Shown here: positions 28,183-37,248 of the stretch, one piece after another
Layout of the letters: each line of letters starts with the position of its first letter
Numbering within the stretch: position 1 is the stretch's first letter
Origin: Cellvibrio sp. UBA7661
Lineage (GTDB): Bacteria; Pseudomonadota; Gammaproteobacteria; Pseudomonadales; Cellvibrionaceae
Assembly: GCA_002483365.1 (NCBI GenBank)
Contig: DLHT01000014.1
Span: forward strand, 48,039 to 112,038
Direction of reading: 5' to 3'
DNA length: 64,000 bases
Program-made: the position numbers and the translations under genes
Notes under the pieces: generated by a model
Database searches by the model: none
Seen by the model: the letters and a program-made list of their open reading frames with translations, nothing else
Told to the model about the DNA's origin: nothing

Positions 28183-29472
28183 TTACGCCTTAAACTCAGC
28201 ACGGCCTTTGTAGGAAGCAGCTGCACCTAACTCTGCTTCGATACGCAACAAACGGTTGTACTTGGACACACGGTCTGAACGGCACAACGAACCTGTTTTA
28301 ATCTGACCAGCTGCTGTAGCAACAGCCAAATCAGCGATGGTAGTGTCTTCAGTTTCGCCCGAACGGTGAGAAATAACCGCAGTGTAACCCGCATCTTGCG
28401 CCATTTTAATCGCATCAAGAGTTTCGGACAGAGAACCGATTTGATTGAACTTGATCAAAATAGAGTTAGCAATCTTTTTATCAATCCCTTCTTTCAAAAT
28501 TTTGGTATTGGTTACGAACAAGTCATCACCAACCAATTGGATTTTATGGCCAATTTTTTGGGTTAAGTCAGCCCAACCAGCCCAGTCACTTTCATCTTTA
28601 CCATCTTCAATCGAAATGATTGGATATTTAGCAGCCAAATCAGCAAGGTAATCGGAGAATTCATTTGTAGTAAATACGCGACCTTCACCAGCCAAATCAT
28701 ATTTACCATCTTTGTAGAATTCAGAAGAAGCACAGTCAAGAGCCAAAGTTACATTCTCGCCCAATTTGTAACCCGCTTTTTCTACCGCTTCAGCGATCAC
28801 TTTCAGAGCATCTTCGTTAGATGGCAAGTTTGGTGCAAAACCACCTTCGTCACCTACCGCCGTATTCAAGCCTTTGTCATGCAGAATTTTTTTCAAGCTG
28901 TGAAAAATTTCAGCGCCAACACGCAGAGCCTCAGCGAAGGTTTTAGCACCTACTGGCTGAACCATAAACTCTTGAATATCTACATTGTTATCAGCGTGCT
29001 CACCACCGTTGATAATATTCATCATTGGTACGGGCATAGAGTATTTGCCCGGAGTACCGTTCAGATCTGCGATATGTGCGTACAGAGGTACTTTTTTAGA
29101 GATTGCGGCCGCTTTGGCGTTTGCCAGAGAAACAGCAAGAATGGCGTTAGCACCCAATACAGTTTTAAAGTCCGTCCCATCAGCTTTGATCATCGCGTTG
29201 TCGAGTGCACGCTGATCCAATGCATCAAAACCTACTAATAAATTTTTAATTGTTGTATTGATGTTATTAACTGCCTTCAATACACCTTTACCCAGATAAC
29301 GTGATTTGTCGCCATCGCGCAACTCCAATGCTTCGCGTGAACCGGTAGAGGCGCCTGAAGGGGCGGCGGCTGAACCTACGGAACCATCTTCCAGAATAAC
29401 TTCGGCCAATACAGTTGGATTGCCACGGCTATCCAGAATTTCAAAAGCTTTGATGTCAACAATCTTAGTCAT
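28183..29472 (-). CDS. eno: Enolase
   Basis: A 429-residue glycolytic enolase (2-phosphoglycerate to phosphoenolpyruvate). It shows the N-terminal VDIKAFEILDSRGNPTV, the metal ligands in LALDCASSEF, SIEDGKDE and LVGDDLFVTN, and the C-terminal signature SHRSGETEDTTIADLAVA. Length and sequence are fully typical. It follows kdsA by 67 bp and ends at a strong terminator. Confidence 0.98.
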   Translation of the reverse strand: MTKIVDIKAFEILDSRGNPTVLAEVILEDGSVGSAAAPSGASTGSREALELRDGDKSRYLGKGVLKAVNNINTTIKNLLVGFDALDQRALDNAMIKADGTDFKTVLGANAILAVSLANAKAAAISKKVPLYAHIADLNGTPGKYSMPVPMMNIINGGEHADNNVDIQEFMVQPVGAKTFAEALRVGAEIFHSLKKILHDKGLNTAVGDEGGFAPNLPSNEDALKVIAEAVEKAGYKLGENVTLALDCASSEFYKDGKYDLAGEGRVFTTNEFSDYLADLAAKYPIISIEDGKDESDWAGWADLTQKIGHKIQLVGDDLFVTNTKILKEGIDKKIANSILIKFNQIGSLSETLDAIKMAQDAGYTAVISHRSGETEDTTIADLAVATAAGQIKTGSLCRSDRVSKYNRLLRIEAELGAAASYKGRAEFKA

Positions 29473-29539
29473 TCGTTTTCTCCAGAGTGTGTTTCTACAA
29501 AAATGAGTTAATGTCTAATCTGCGTTTGATATTCACTTA

Positions 29540-30391
29540 TTACTGAATATCCAAAGGCGGTAAATTTTTTACTACATCATCAATTGTTTTCATTTGCAGT
29601 AAGAAAGGTTCAAGCTTATCTAAGGGTAACGCACTGGGACCATCACATTTGGCTTTATTTGGATCTGGATGCGCCTCCAAAAACAATCCTGCCAAACCCA
29701 CTGCCATACCTGCACGCGCCAACTCAGCAACTTGATGACGACGCCCGCTTGAAGCAGCGCCCATTGGATCACGACACTGCAGAGAATGGGTTACATCGAA
29801 AATAACCGGAGCATTACCACTAACCTCACGCATAGTACGGAAACCGAGCATGTCCACTACAAGATTGTCATACCCAAAGTTAGTACCACGATCGCATAGA
29901 ATTATTTTTTCATTACCGCATTCAGCAAACTTTTCTACGATATTTTTCATCTGCCCCGGGCTGAGAAATTGCGGCTTTTTGATGTTGATAACAGCATTGG
30001 TTTTGGCCATAGCAACAACCAAATCAGTCTGGCGAGCCAGAAACGCTGGCAGCTGGATAACATCACATACCTCTGCTACTGGCTGACATTGATAGATTTC
30101 ATGCACATCGGTAATAACAGGAACACCAAAGGTTTGTTTGATTTCTTGAAAAATCTTTAAGCCTTCTTCCATTCCTGGACCGCGATAAGAGTAAATGGAA
30201 GATCGGTTGGCTTTATCAAAAGAAGCTTTGAAAACGTAGGGAATTCCAAGTTTTTGTGTGACCTGTACATAGGCTTCTGCAACTTGCAGAGCCATATCGC
30301 GCGATTCAAGCACATTCATTCCGCCAAATAATACAAATGGCAATGAATTACCGACTTGAACCTTATCAATATTTACGATTTGTTGTGACAC
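29540..30391 (-). CDS. kdsA: 3-deoxy-D-manno-octulosonate-8-phosphate synthase
   Basis: A 283-residue aldolase that condenses phosphoenolpyruvate with arabinose-5-phosphate to make KDO-8-P for lipopolysaccharide. Conserved blocks include FVLFGGMNVLESRD, FKASFDKANRSS, SYRGPGMEEGL and VIFDVTHSLQ. The start is a GTG at 30391 (SQQIVNID), with an AGGA box about 7 nt upstream. The open frame extends 11 codons further without homology. A terminator-like hairpin separates it from pyrG. Confidence 0.95.
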   Translation of the reverse strand: MSQQIVNIDKVQVGNSLPFVLFGGMNVLESRDMALQVAEAYVQVTQKLGIPYVFKASFDKANRSSIYSYRGPGMEEGLKIFQEIKQTFGVPVITDVHEIYQCQPVAEVCDVIQLPAFLARQTDLVVAMAKTNAVINIKKPQFLSPGQMKNIVEKFAECGNEKIILCDRGTNFGYDNLVVDMLGFRTMREVSGNAPVIFDVTHSLQCRDPMGAASSGRRHQVAELARAGMAVGLAGLFLEAHPDPNKAKCDGPSALPLDKLEPFLLQMKTIDDVVKNLPPLDIQ

Positions 30392-30422
30392 ATGAGTTCC
30401 TTTTTTGATCAAAAAAAACTGC

Positions 30423-30452
30423 AAAAAAATTAGGGCGCATTTATTGCGCCCT
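30423..30452 (-). terminator. Rho-independent terminator downstream of pyrG
   Basis: AGGGCGCA (30432-30439) and TGCGCCCT (30445-30452) form a hairpin followed by seven T on the minus strand. It lies between pyrG and kdsA, only 32 bp before the kdsA start, leaving little room for a separate promoter. Confidence 0.85.
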
Positions 30453-30459
30453 AGCGAGA

Positions 30460-32079
30460 TTATTTTTTATTTACCAACGCTGCTTTCACAAACGCAATAA
30501 AGAGTGGATGGCCATCACGTGGAGTAGATGTAAACTCTGGATGGAACTGGCAAGCAACAAACCATGGATGATCCTGGATTTCTACCATTTCTACCAATGT
30601 ATCATCGGCAGACCAACCACCAATTTTCAAGCCTGCTTTTTGTAATTGATCAACATAGTTGTTGTTTACTTCATAGCGGTGGCGATGACGCTCAACGATT
30701 ACATCTGCGCCATAAATGTCACGCGCCTTTGAACCTGAAACCAAACGGCATTCTTGCGCACCTAAACGCATTGTACCGCCAAGATCAGATGACTCATCAC
30801 GCTTTTCTACTTCACCATCAGAAGTAATCCATTCAGTAATCAAGCCAATGACAGGATGTGGAGAATTACGATCGAACTCTGTTGAATTCGCTCCTTTCAA
30901 TCCAAGTACATTACGTGCAAATTCAATCACAACCGATTGCATACCCAAACAAATTCCTAGATAAGGGACTTTGTTTTCACGCGCATATTGCACAGCCATT
31001 AACTTGCCTTCGACACCACGTTCACCAAATCCACCTGGAACCAAAATAGCATCAGCATCTTTCAAAATACCAACGCCTTCCTGTTCAACTCGCTCAGCAT
31101 CGATGTAATTAATATTAACTTTGGTACTAGTGTGAATACCTGCATGGATTAGCGCTTCAATCAGGGATTTATATGCATCCAGCAGTTCCATGTATTTACC
31201 TACCATGGAAATCGTTACCGAATTTACAGGATTCAGTTTGCCTTCTACCACTTTATCCCATTCTCTCAAGTCAGCTTCACAGCATTGCAAGCCTAATAAT
31301 TCAACAACAATTTGATCAAGGCCGAAGCTTTGCAATAAACGAGGGATAGAATAAATAGTGTCTGCATCGGGTAGCGGCACTACTGCTCGCTCGGCCACAT
31401 TCGTGAACAGTGCAATTTTGCGGCGTGAATCTTCATCTACCATTTTTTCGGAACGACAAAGCAGAATATCAGGCTGTAAGCCAATAGAGCGCAGCTCCTT
31501 TACCGAGTGCTGGGTCGGTTTGGTTTTTGTTTCACCGGCAGTTGCAATATAGGGAACCAAGGTCAAATGCATCAGTAATGCACGAGATCCCATTTCTACT
31601 TTTAGCTGGCGCACAGCCTCCAGAAATGGCTGGGATTCTATGTCACCCACAGTCCCACCAATCTCCACCAATGCTACATCTACATCGCGCCCGCCTTCCA
31701 GGATTCGACGTTTGATTTCATCAGTAATATGGGGGATAACCTGTACAGTACCCCCTAGATAATCCCCGCGACGCTCTTTGCGCAGTACAGTTTCATACAC
31801 ACGCCCAGTCGTAAAATTATTACGCCGAGTCATTTTAGTGCGAATGAAACGCTCGTAATGCCCCAAATCAAGATCTGTTTCTGCGCCATCTTCGGTCACA
31901 AAAACCTCACCATGCTGAAATGGGCTCATGGTGCCGGGGTCTACGTTAATGTAGGGATCCAACTTCATGATGGTCACTTTCAAACCACGAGCCTCAAGAA
32001 TAGCTGCCAAGGAGGCTGAAGCTATGCCTTTGCCCAATGAAGAAACAACACCACCAGTTACGAATATATAGCGCGTCAT
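30460..32079 (-). CDS. pyrG: CTP synthase
   Basis: A 539-residue glutamine-hydrolysing CTP synthase (UTP to CTP). The N-terminal synthetase domain starts YIFVTGGVVSSLGKGIASAS. The C-terminal class I glutamine amidotransferase carries the nucleophile in YLGICLGMQ and the catalytic His/Glu in CQFHPEFTSTP. The length matches the family. It is the first of the pyrG-kdsA-eno group and is preceded by a 209-bp gap after recX. Confidence 0.98.
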   Translation of the reverse strand: MTRYIFVTGGVVSSLGKGIASASLAAILEARGLKVTIMKLDPYINVDPGTMSPFQHGEVFVTEDGAETDLDLGHYERFIRTKMTRRNNFTTGRVYETVLRKERRGDYLGGTVQVIPHITDEIKRRILEGGRDVDVALVEIGGTVGDIESQPFLEAVRQLKVEMGSRALLMHLTLVPYIATAGETKTKPTQHSVKELRSIGLQPDILLCRSEKMVDEDSRRKIALFTNVAERAVVPLPDADTIYSIPRLLQSFGLDQIVVELLGLQCCEADLREWDKVVEGKLNPVNSVTISMVGKYMELLDAYKSLIEALIHAGIHTSTKVNINYIDAERVEQEGVGILKDADAILVPGGFGERGVEGKLMAVQYARENKVPYLGICLGMQSVVIEFARNVLGLKGANSTEFDRNSPHPVIGLITEWITSDGEVEKRDESSDLGGTMRLGAQECRLVSGSKARDIYGADVIVERHRHRYEVNNNYVDQLQKAGLKIGGWSADDTLVEMVEIQDHPWFVACQFHPEFTSTPRDGHPLFIAFVKAALVNKK

Positions 32080-32288
32080 GTAAAACCTGATTACTGTGAA
32101 AATGCGGAGCGGATTGGAGATAAATACCTGATTCGTAACCCAATAGGAGGGTAAAGGTATTTATCGTTCAGGACGGGGCGCCAGAGTAACAGAAACCCAC
32201 TTTCGGCTCAATGAAAAGGTAGCCACAATAAGATGAGGGAATGAATTAAGTGATTGATCTAGAAAGGTTGCTCTCAGTAAGACGCCCA

Positions 32289-32753
32289 TTAACTATTATC
32301 GAATAAACCACTGAAAGCAGCCTGAATATGATGGCTGGCAAATCCCCTGGAATGAAGAAAACGCATTTGTTTGGCTTTTTCACGTGCGCCTGCTGGAAGC
32401 TCAGTAAAACGCTTGCTCCGTACTTCCCGCGCCAATTTAGTCCACATGGTATCCCGCTCATCAATCAGCGTATCAACCAGACATGAGGAAATGCCACGCT
32501 CACGCAACTCCATTTTAATTAAGGAACTTCCCTTACCCTGGCGTTGGCGCATACGGATAAAAGCTTCCGCAAAGCGCTCGTCAGATTGCAACCCCTGCTC
32601 GGCAAGCTCGGCAATCGCTTTTTCTATATGCTCGCTCTGCCCATATTTGCGGACTAACTTGTCCGTTAACTCTTTAATGGAATGCTCCCTCAATGCCAGG
32701 AAATTCATAGCACCAAGGCGAACATCAGCAGCACTTATTTCATTTTTTGACAT
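32289..32753 (-). CDS. recX: Regulatory protein RecX
   Basis: A 154-residue helical protein of the RecX family, which inhibits RecA filament extension. Family blocks ALREHSIKELTDKL, LQSDERFAEAFIRMRQRQGKG and FLHSRGFASHHIQAAF mark its three-helix repeats. ATG 32753 is used; a TTG five codons upstream lies inside the terminator T-run of the preceding gene. It is separated from recA by one lipoprotein gene, which is unusual. Confidence 0.9.
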   Translation of the reverse strand: MSKNEISAADVRLGAMNFLALREHSIKELTDKLVRKYGQSEHIEKAIAELAEQGLQSDERFAEAFIRMRQRQGKGSSLIKMELRERGISSCLVDTLIDERDTMWTKLAREVRSKRFTELPAGAREKAKQMRFLHSRGFASHHIQAAFSGLFDNS

Positions 32754-32766
32754 CAATTTTTTCGCC

Positions 32767-32790
32767 AAAAAAAAGGCTGCATAAGCAGCC
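32767..32790 (-). terminator. Rho-independent terminator abutting recX
   Basis: GGCTGC (32775-32780), loop ATAA, and GCAGCC (32785-32790) are followed on the minus strand by eight T. This would end the transcript of the DUF4136 gene 14 bp before the recX start. Confidence 0.85.
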
Positions 32791-32809
32791 GTTTACTCTT
32801 AATTAGTAA

Positions 32810-33373
32810 TTAATTAACAGGGGGAAACTGGGCAAGCACCTCTGTAACCGTTCGACTAAGCACTTCTCGTTGTTGCTGAGGAGCCATACTGCGGCTCAAA
32901 CGCTTTTCCGAAACACCTCTCCAAATGGGCTTATCGGTTTTTGCATCAACGATATCGATAATCAAACTACCCTGATTATAGACCCGTACACCAGTGTTCA
33001 CGCCATAGAAAGGGGGGCGCGAATAACGATAGCCTCGCCCGTAATAACCAAAGCCGTAAAGATCATCGTAACTACGAGGATCAATCTTCTCTTCGATCAC
33101 CACATGGTAACTCACCACAAAATCAGGCTTTGCTCCTACTGCTGCTGACTGATAGCGTCTTCCCAGCTCAGCCTCCAGTGCAGAATGGATATGACTGAGA
33201 GTAAACGGAGAGATCAAAATACTCTCTTTAGTATCTTGTTTAGTCTCGGCAACGCTGAAGGTTTTCAAGGCTGAAAAATCAAAATCAGCCAAATGATCTG
33301 TTTCTACATAAGGCTTACTAGTACAACCAACTAGTACTGATATAGCCACCAGCAATAAACCTAAACGTTTCAT
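32810..33373 (-). CDS. DUF4136 family lipoprotein
   Basis: A 187-residue lipoprotein with lipobox LVGC (Cys17) and a DUF4136 domain (about 25-187). Typical blocks are DFDFSALKTFSV, GAKPDFVVSYHV, SLIIDIVDAKTDKPIWRGV and the Tyr/Gly-rich central loop (DLYGFGYYGRGYRYS). These lipoproteins are common in gammaproteobacteria and have no established role. ATG 33373 follows a GGGGGT box. The gene is inserted between recA and recX. Confidence 0.85.
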   Translation of the reverse strand: MKRLGLLLVAISVLVGCTSKPYVETDHLADFDFSALKTFSVAETKQDTKESILISPFTLSHIHSALEAELGRRYQSAAVGAKPDFVVSYHVVIEEKIDPRSYDDLYGFGYYGRGYRYSRPPFYGVNTGVRVYNQGSLIIDIVDAKTDKPIWRGVSEKRLSRSMAPQQQREVLSRTVTEVLAQFPPVN

Positions 33374-33547
33374 AATTACCCCCATCTACTCGACTAAATC
33401 TCGGCTGCTTAGACAATTGCCCAAAATCTGGATATAACTTTAACTTAGGTATTTATCCACCTGATTTTGCGCAACTTTAAAATTTAAACACTGTAATGCA
33501 GCATAGTGAGCAGTGATTCAGGATGCAAGCGCCGCCAACCTTGGCAG

Positions 33548-33578
33548 AAGCTTTGCCTTTTGAAGAAAGGCAAAGCTT
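33548..33578. terminator. Perfect 13-bp inverted repeat downstream of recA
   Basis: AAGCTTTGCCTTT (33548-33560) and its complement (33566-33578) flank a 5-base loop just after the recA stop codon. The T-run is short, so termination strength is uncertain. Confidence 0.6.
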
Positions 33579-33589
33579 TTCAATGAACA

Positions 33590-34633
33590 TCAGATTTCAA
33601 CATCGTCTGTCACATCAGAACTACCCGGGCTCAATGACAATGCAGGAGTAGCCAAAAGCTCTGCCCGCACCTTCTGTTCAAGCTCTTGTGCAAGCACAGG
33701 GTTTTCCTGCAAAAACTTCATTACATTGTTCTTACCTTGACCTATTTTGTTGCCTTGATAAGCATACCAAGCACCTGACTTATCGATTAAGCCAAGCTTC
33801 ACGCCGTAATCAACGATCTCCCCCATTCGATTGATGCCTGAACCATAAAGGATCTGAAATTCGGCTTGTTTGAACGGTGGAGCAACTTTGTTCTTCACCA
33901 CTTTGACGCGTGTTTCAGAACCAATCACTTCCTCACCTTCTTTGACAGCGCCAGTACGACGAATATCCAGACGTACTGAAGCATAAAATTTAAGCGCATT
34001 TCCGCCTGTGGTTGTCTCCGGGTTGCCAAACATTACGCCAATTTTCATACGGATCTGGTTGATAAAGATAACCAAGCAATTGGCGTTTTTAATGTTGCCT
34101 GTGATCTTACGCAGTGCTTGGGACATCAAGCGCGCCTGCAGGCCCACATGGTGGTCGCCCATTTCACCTTCGATTTCAGCACGCGGTGTGAGTGCAGCTA
34201 CCGAGTCAACCACCAGAACATCGACTGCACCAGAGCGCACCAGCATGTCAGTGACTTCCAATGCCTGCTCACCAGTATCAGGCTGGGAAACAATCAGGTC
34301 TTCTACGTTGACACCCAGTTTCGTGGCATAGATAGGATCGAGAGCATGTTCCGCATCGATAAAGGCACAAGTGCCACCTGCACGCTGTGCTTCGGCGATA
34401 ACCTGTAAAGTCAGAGTGGTTTTACCAGAAGATTCAGGACCATAGATTTCAATAATTCGCCCTTTAGGCAACCCGCCAATCCCCAAGGCTACATCAAGCC
34501 CGAGAGAACCAGTGGAAATCGCAGGAATAGCAACCTGCTCTTTGTCGCCCATGCGCATGACAGTACCTTTACCAAATTGACGCTCGATTTGGCTTAGCGC
34601 GGCCTGTAGCGCTTTTTCTTTGTTCGCATCCAT
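33590..34633 (-). CDS. recA: Recombinase RecA
   Basis: A 347-residue DNA strand-exchange ATPase and SOS co-protease. Walker A is GPESSGKTT (about 67-75), with LLVSQPD-like (LIVSQPDTGEQALE), VVDSVAAL and GGNALKFYASVRLDIRR. The acidic C-terminal tail ends TDDVEI. ATG 34633 has a GAGGTG box upstream; the open frame starts five codons earlier. A LexA box lies in the promoter region. Confidence 0.98.
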   Translation of the reverse strand: MDANKEKALQAALSQIERQFGKGTVMRMGDKEQVAIPAISTGSLGLDVALGIGGLPKGRIIEIYGPESSGKTTLTLQVIAEAQRAGGTCAFIDAEHALDPIYATKLGVNVEDLIVSQPDTGEQALEVTDMLVRSGAVDVLVVDSVAALTPRAEIEGEMGDHHVGLQARLMSQALRKITGNIKNANCLVIFINQIRMKIGVMFGNPETTTGGNALKFYASVRLDIRRTGAVKEGEEVIGSETRVKVVKNKVAPPFKQAEFQILYGSGINRMGEIVDYGVKLGLIDKSGAWYAYQGNKIGQGKNNVMKFLQENPVLAQELEQKVRAELLATPALSLSPGSSDVTDDVEI

Positions 34634-35032
34634 CTGACACCTCAACATATATAAAGAAACACGTTATCTGACAATTTTTATGGGTTTTATGGAGCTGCCG
34701 TCTGCAAACTCCAGGCGATCTTACGGACAACACCGAAATCACACCATTGGGAGTAGCATACAACAAAAACCTGTATACGCAAACAGTACTAGCCTTTTAT
34801 ACAGTATTTTTCTTGCCAGTTCACACAATATGCAGATAACACAACTCTGGCGCTTTTGATTGACCTGTTTTGCTGTGAAATATTACCAAAATACCAAGGG
34901 ATTATTTCCTCGCGGCATGCTTAGGCCTTCCTTAATCTAAGTCCAGGAACATTAAGGATACTCAATGTTCCCCAGCAGAACTTGCCAAGTATTTCCGTGC
35001 AAGCCTTGTTAATCACTAGAAGGAGTTTCGTT
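34634..35032. other. Divergent control region of recA and a secreted-protein gene
   Basis: This 399-bp gap holds the recA leader, its promoter with a LexA box (34755-34786), and the upstream region of the plus-strand gene at 35033. An inverted repeat GGAACATT / AATGTTCC (34947-34954 and 34964-34971, 9-base loop) lies 62 bp before that gene. No open reading frame of note is seen. Confidence 0.6.
34755..34786 (-). promoter_or_regulatory. recA promoter with LexA (SOS) box
   Basis: CTGTATACGCAAACAG (34771-34786) is an exact CTGT-N8-ACAG LexA operator. On the minus strand it overlaps a -35-like TTGCGT, 16 bp before TATGCT preceded by TG. LexA bound here would block recA transcription until DNA damage, as in other gammaproteobacteria. 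Confidence 0.85.
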
Positions 35033-36025
35033 ATGAAGCCGCAATTATTATTAGGGCTGACAACAGCCTGTTCTCTTCTCTTATCCAGCCAAACACTCAT
35101 GGCTCATGGTGCAGCCGATGCCGATGCTGGCGGCCTACGTGAACTGGTCGCACAAAGCGCTGCTGTAGCTTACGGCAAAGTGGTTGATATCCAATACCGT
35201 AATTCAGAGCCAACCCGTGAAGAGCCCAAAGGTGTACCCCATACGTTCGTTACCTACGAAATTGGCAAGGTATTCCGCGGTTATCTACCTGAAAAAGTTG
35301 TTCTGCGCATTCCCGGTGGAGCCGATGGCAGCGGTGGCGCTTACACCGAAACCACAGCACCCACATTTGCACGCGGTGAAACGGATGTGCTGTTCATTCC
35401 AGGTGGCGAGCCTGCCGACTGCCAATTGGTGAATTGTGTTGAAGGTCGCTTCCGTGTTCTTGATGATCGCATTTACAGCGGCTTTGGTGTCCCATTAATT
35501 GCCGCAGAAAAAGCGTTGGAGTTTGGCGGTAAACCACGCTTTGAGGTGAACACAATGGAAATGCCACGCCCTGCTTTTGACATGGTGATTAAACAGCCCG
35601 ACGCCGCACGCTGGATTGAAGCCAATAAAATCGATAGCAAGGGACTGGAAGAGCTGCGCAAAAAGTATGAAACCGAAGCGCCTTCTTTGTATCACATCAA
35701 CATGAATGTGGAAGGCTACACCAAGGCGGATGACTACACTGGCGAAGCGCCTGCGGAAGTGATCAATAAGTATCGCGAGCCGTTAATTACGGACGAGTTT
35801 TTTGCGTTGATCGAACACTTCAATGCAGAACTTGGCCAACCACAAAGCCGCGTGGTTTTAGCCAATCCAAAACTCCCCTTCACAGTGAAACCTCCTGTAG
35901 CCGTTGCGATAAAGGAATTAGCTATCACAGAGCCAAAACCCAGCGCGGAAGAATTGAAATACCGCGGCCAAACCGATGGCTCTTTGGACAGAACCACTGC
36001 AACCTCTTCATTAACCGTCAAGTAA
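35033..36025 (+). CDS. Secreted protein of unknown function beside a metzincin protease
   Basis: A 330-residue exported protein with a signal peptide (about 1-23, ending LMAHG). The first half of the mature protein has alternating beta strands: AVAYGKVVDIQYR, FVTYEIGKVFRGYLPEKVVLRIPGG, FARGETDVLFIPG and a Cys pair in ADCQLVNCVEGRFRV. This layout resembles small OB/TIMP-like secreted domains, but that is only an impression. The C-terminal third is charged and Pro-rich. AGGAG at 35021 fixes the ATG at 35033. It is 16 bp upstream of a metalloprotease gene, so the two are probably made together. Confidence 0.7.
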   Translation: MKPQLLLGLTTACSLLLSSQTLMAHGAADADAGGLRELVAQSAAVAYGKVVDIQYRNSEPTREEPKGVPHTFVTYEIGKVFRGYLPEKVVLRIPGGADGSGGAYTETTAPTFARGETDVLFIPGGEPADCQLVNCVEGRFRVLDDRIYSGFGVPLIAAEKALEFGGKPRFEVNTMEMPRPAFDMVIKQPDAARWIEANKIDSKGLEELRKKYETEAPSLYHINMNVEGYTKADDYTGEAPAEVINKYREPLITDEFFALIEHFNAELGQPQSRVVLANPKLPFTVKPPVAVAIKELAITEPKPSAEELKYRGQTDGSLDRTTATSSLTVK

Positions 36026-36041
36026 TATAGGGAGACGTATC

Positions 36042-37133
36042 ATGTTACGGTTTACTTTTTTAATTGCTTCAGTAATGGCGCTACTTGCACAACCCGCGCT
36101 GAGCGCATCATGGCTTGAGTGCGATGGCGATAGCGGCAAAAAACTACGTTGGGGCGGCAACTCCACCACAGCGCGCATCAATACGACCAGCTTTAGCGGT
36201 AGCAATCTGACTGCTGTACAACGCGGCATCAATGCAACCAATGCAAACCCATCTCCTTTTGTGATTAATGCAACAACCGAAACCGGTGGTGTAAGCAGAG
36301 GCAATGGTCAGAATGAAATTTATGCAAAAAACATTTCGCCACCAGGTGTAGCGCAAATGAATTACCACTGCTATTGGTTTTTCGGTTGGCACTACGGTTT
36401 GGATGAAGTGGATATTGTGTTGGATTCTGATCGCACCTGGACCAGTTCTACTGCTAAATCATCCAACTTTACTTACACCGGCTCTGCGCGCCCGATTGAT
36501 TCTGTTATTACGCACGAGGCCGGGCACTTTCTGGGTTTGATGCACGTGAACTGGGAATACAATGTGATGGGCGATTCATGGCGTCATCACCATACTAACG
36601 GCACCACAGCCAATATTTATTTTGGCGAGGATGCTTCGCATGGTTCGCGCGTGTTGTACGGCAACCAATCAGGCACGTTCAATGATGTGTCAGTCGCACA
36701 CTGGCGTCGTACCGGTGCTGATGGTGAATATTCAAGCCATGGCCGCGTGCGCATTCGCAACAATGCCAATACGGCAAACCTGACACCTATCACGATTGCA
36801 GGTGAGCCAGGCTTCCGTGTCACTCGCGGTACTACAGTACGTCCGGAATTTACGCTGGAAAATAATGGCAAAACCACACACAACAATATTGCGTTTGGTA
36901 TTTACATTTCTACCAATGATTTTATCAGCACAAGCGATAGAAGAATTGCTGGCGGTACTTTCGGTTCACTCAGCCCGGATGATGTGCACACCACTACCAT
37001 TCCTGTGTATATCCCGAGCGATTTGACTGTTGGGAAAAATTATTGGCTCGGCATTGTCATCGATGAAAACAATGCAATCTCCGAAACCAATGGCGACAAC
37101 AACATGACTTACATTCCAATCCGGATTCAATAA
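36042..37133 (+). CDS. Secreted metzincin metalloprotease with CARDB domain
   Basis: A 363-residue exported protease with signal peptide 1-22. The zinc site HEAGHFLGLMH (158-168) matches HExxHxxGxxH of metzincins. A following Met in YNVMG (176) would form the Met-turn, suggesting a matrixin (M10A)-like fold. The C-terminal part (about 260-363) is a CARDB-type beta domain (FTLENNGKTTHNNIAFGIY, VIDENNAISETNGDNN) for adhesion or substrate binding. No pro-domain cysteine switch is obvious. It follows the unknown secreted gene by 16 bp and is ended by a strong terminator. Confidence 0.85.
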   Translation: MLRFTFLIASVMALLAQPALSASWLECDGDSGKKLRWGGNSTTARINTTSFSGSNLTAVQRGINATNANPSPFVINATTETGGVSRGNGQNEIYAKNISPPGVAQMNYHCYWFFGWHYGLDEVDIVLDSDRTWTSSTAKSSNFTYTGSARPIDSVITHEAGHFLGLMHVNWEYNVMGDSWRHHHTNGTTANIYFGEDASHGSRVLYGNQSGTFNDVSVAHWRRTGADGEYSSHGRVRIRNNANTANLTPITIAGEPGFRVTRGTTVRPEFTLENNGKTTHNNIAFGIYISTNDFISTSDRRIAGGTFGSLSPDDVHTTTIPVYIPSDLTVGKNYWLGIVIDENNAISETNGDNNMTYIPIRIQ

Positions 37134-37165
37134 GTACAGATTCCACTGTTGTTTTGTCTATCAAT

Positions 37166-37207
37166 AAAAACGCCGGAGCATCATTGAACTGCTCCGGCGT
37201 TTTTTTG
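37166..37207 (+). terminator. Rho-independent terminator after the metzincin gene
   Basis: AAAAACGCCGGAGCA and TGCTCCGGCGTTTTT arms (loop about 10 bases) followed by a T-run end the two-gene secreted-protein operon. Confidence 0.88.
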
Positions 37208-37248
37208 TAGCGATTTAATCTACTTAATTTTTAGCTTCCTTAACTTTT

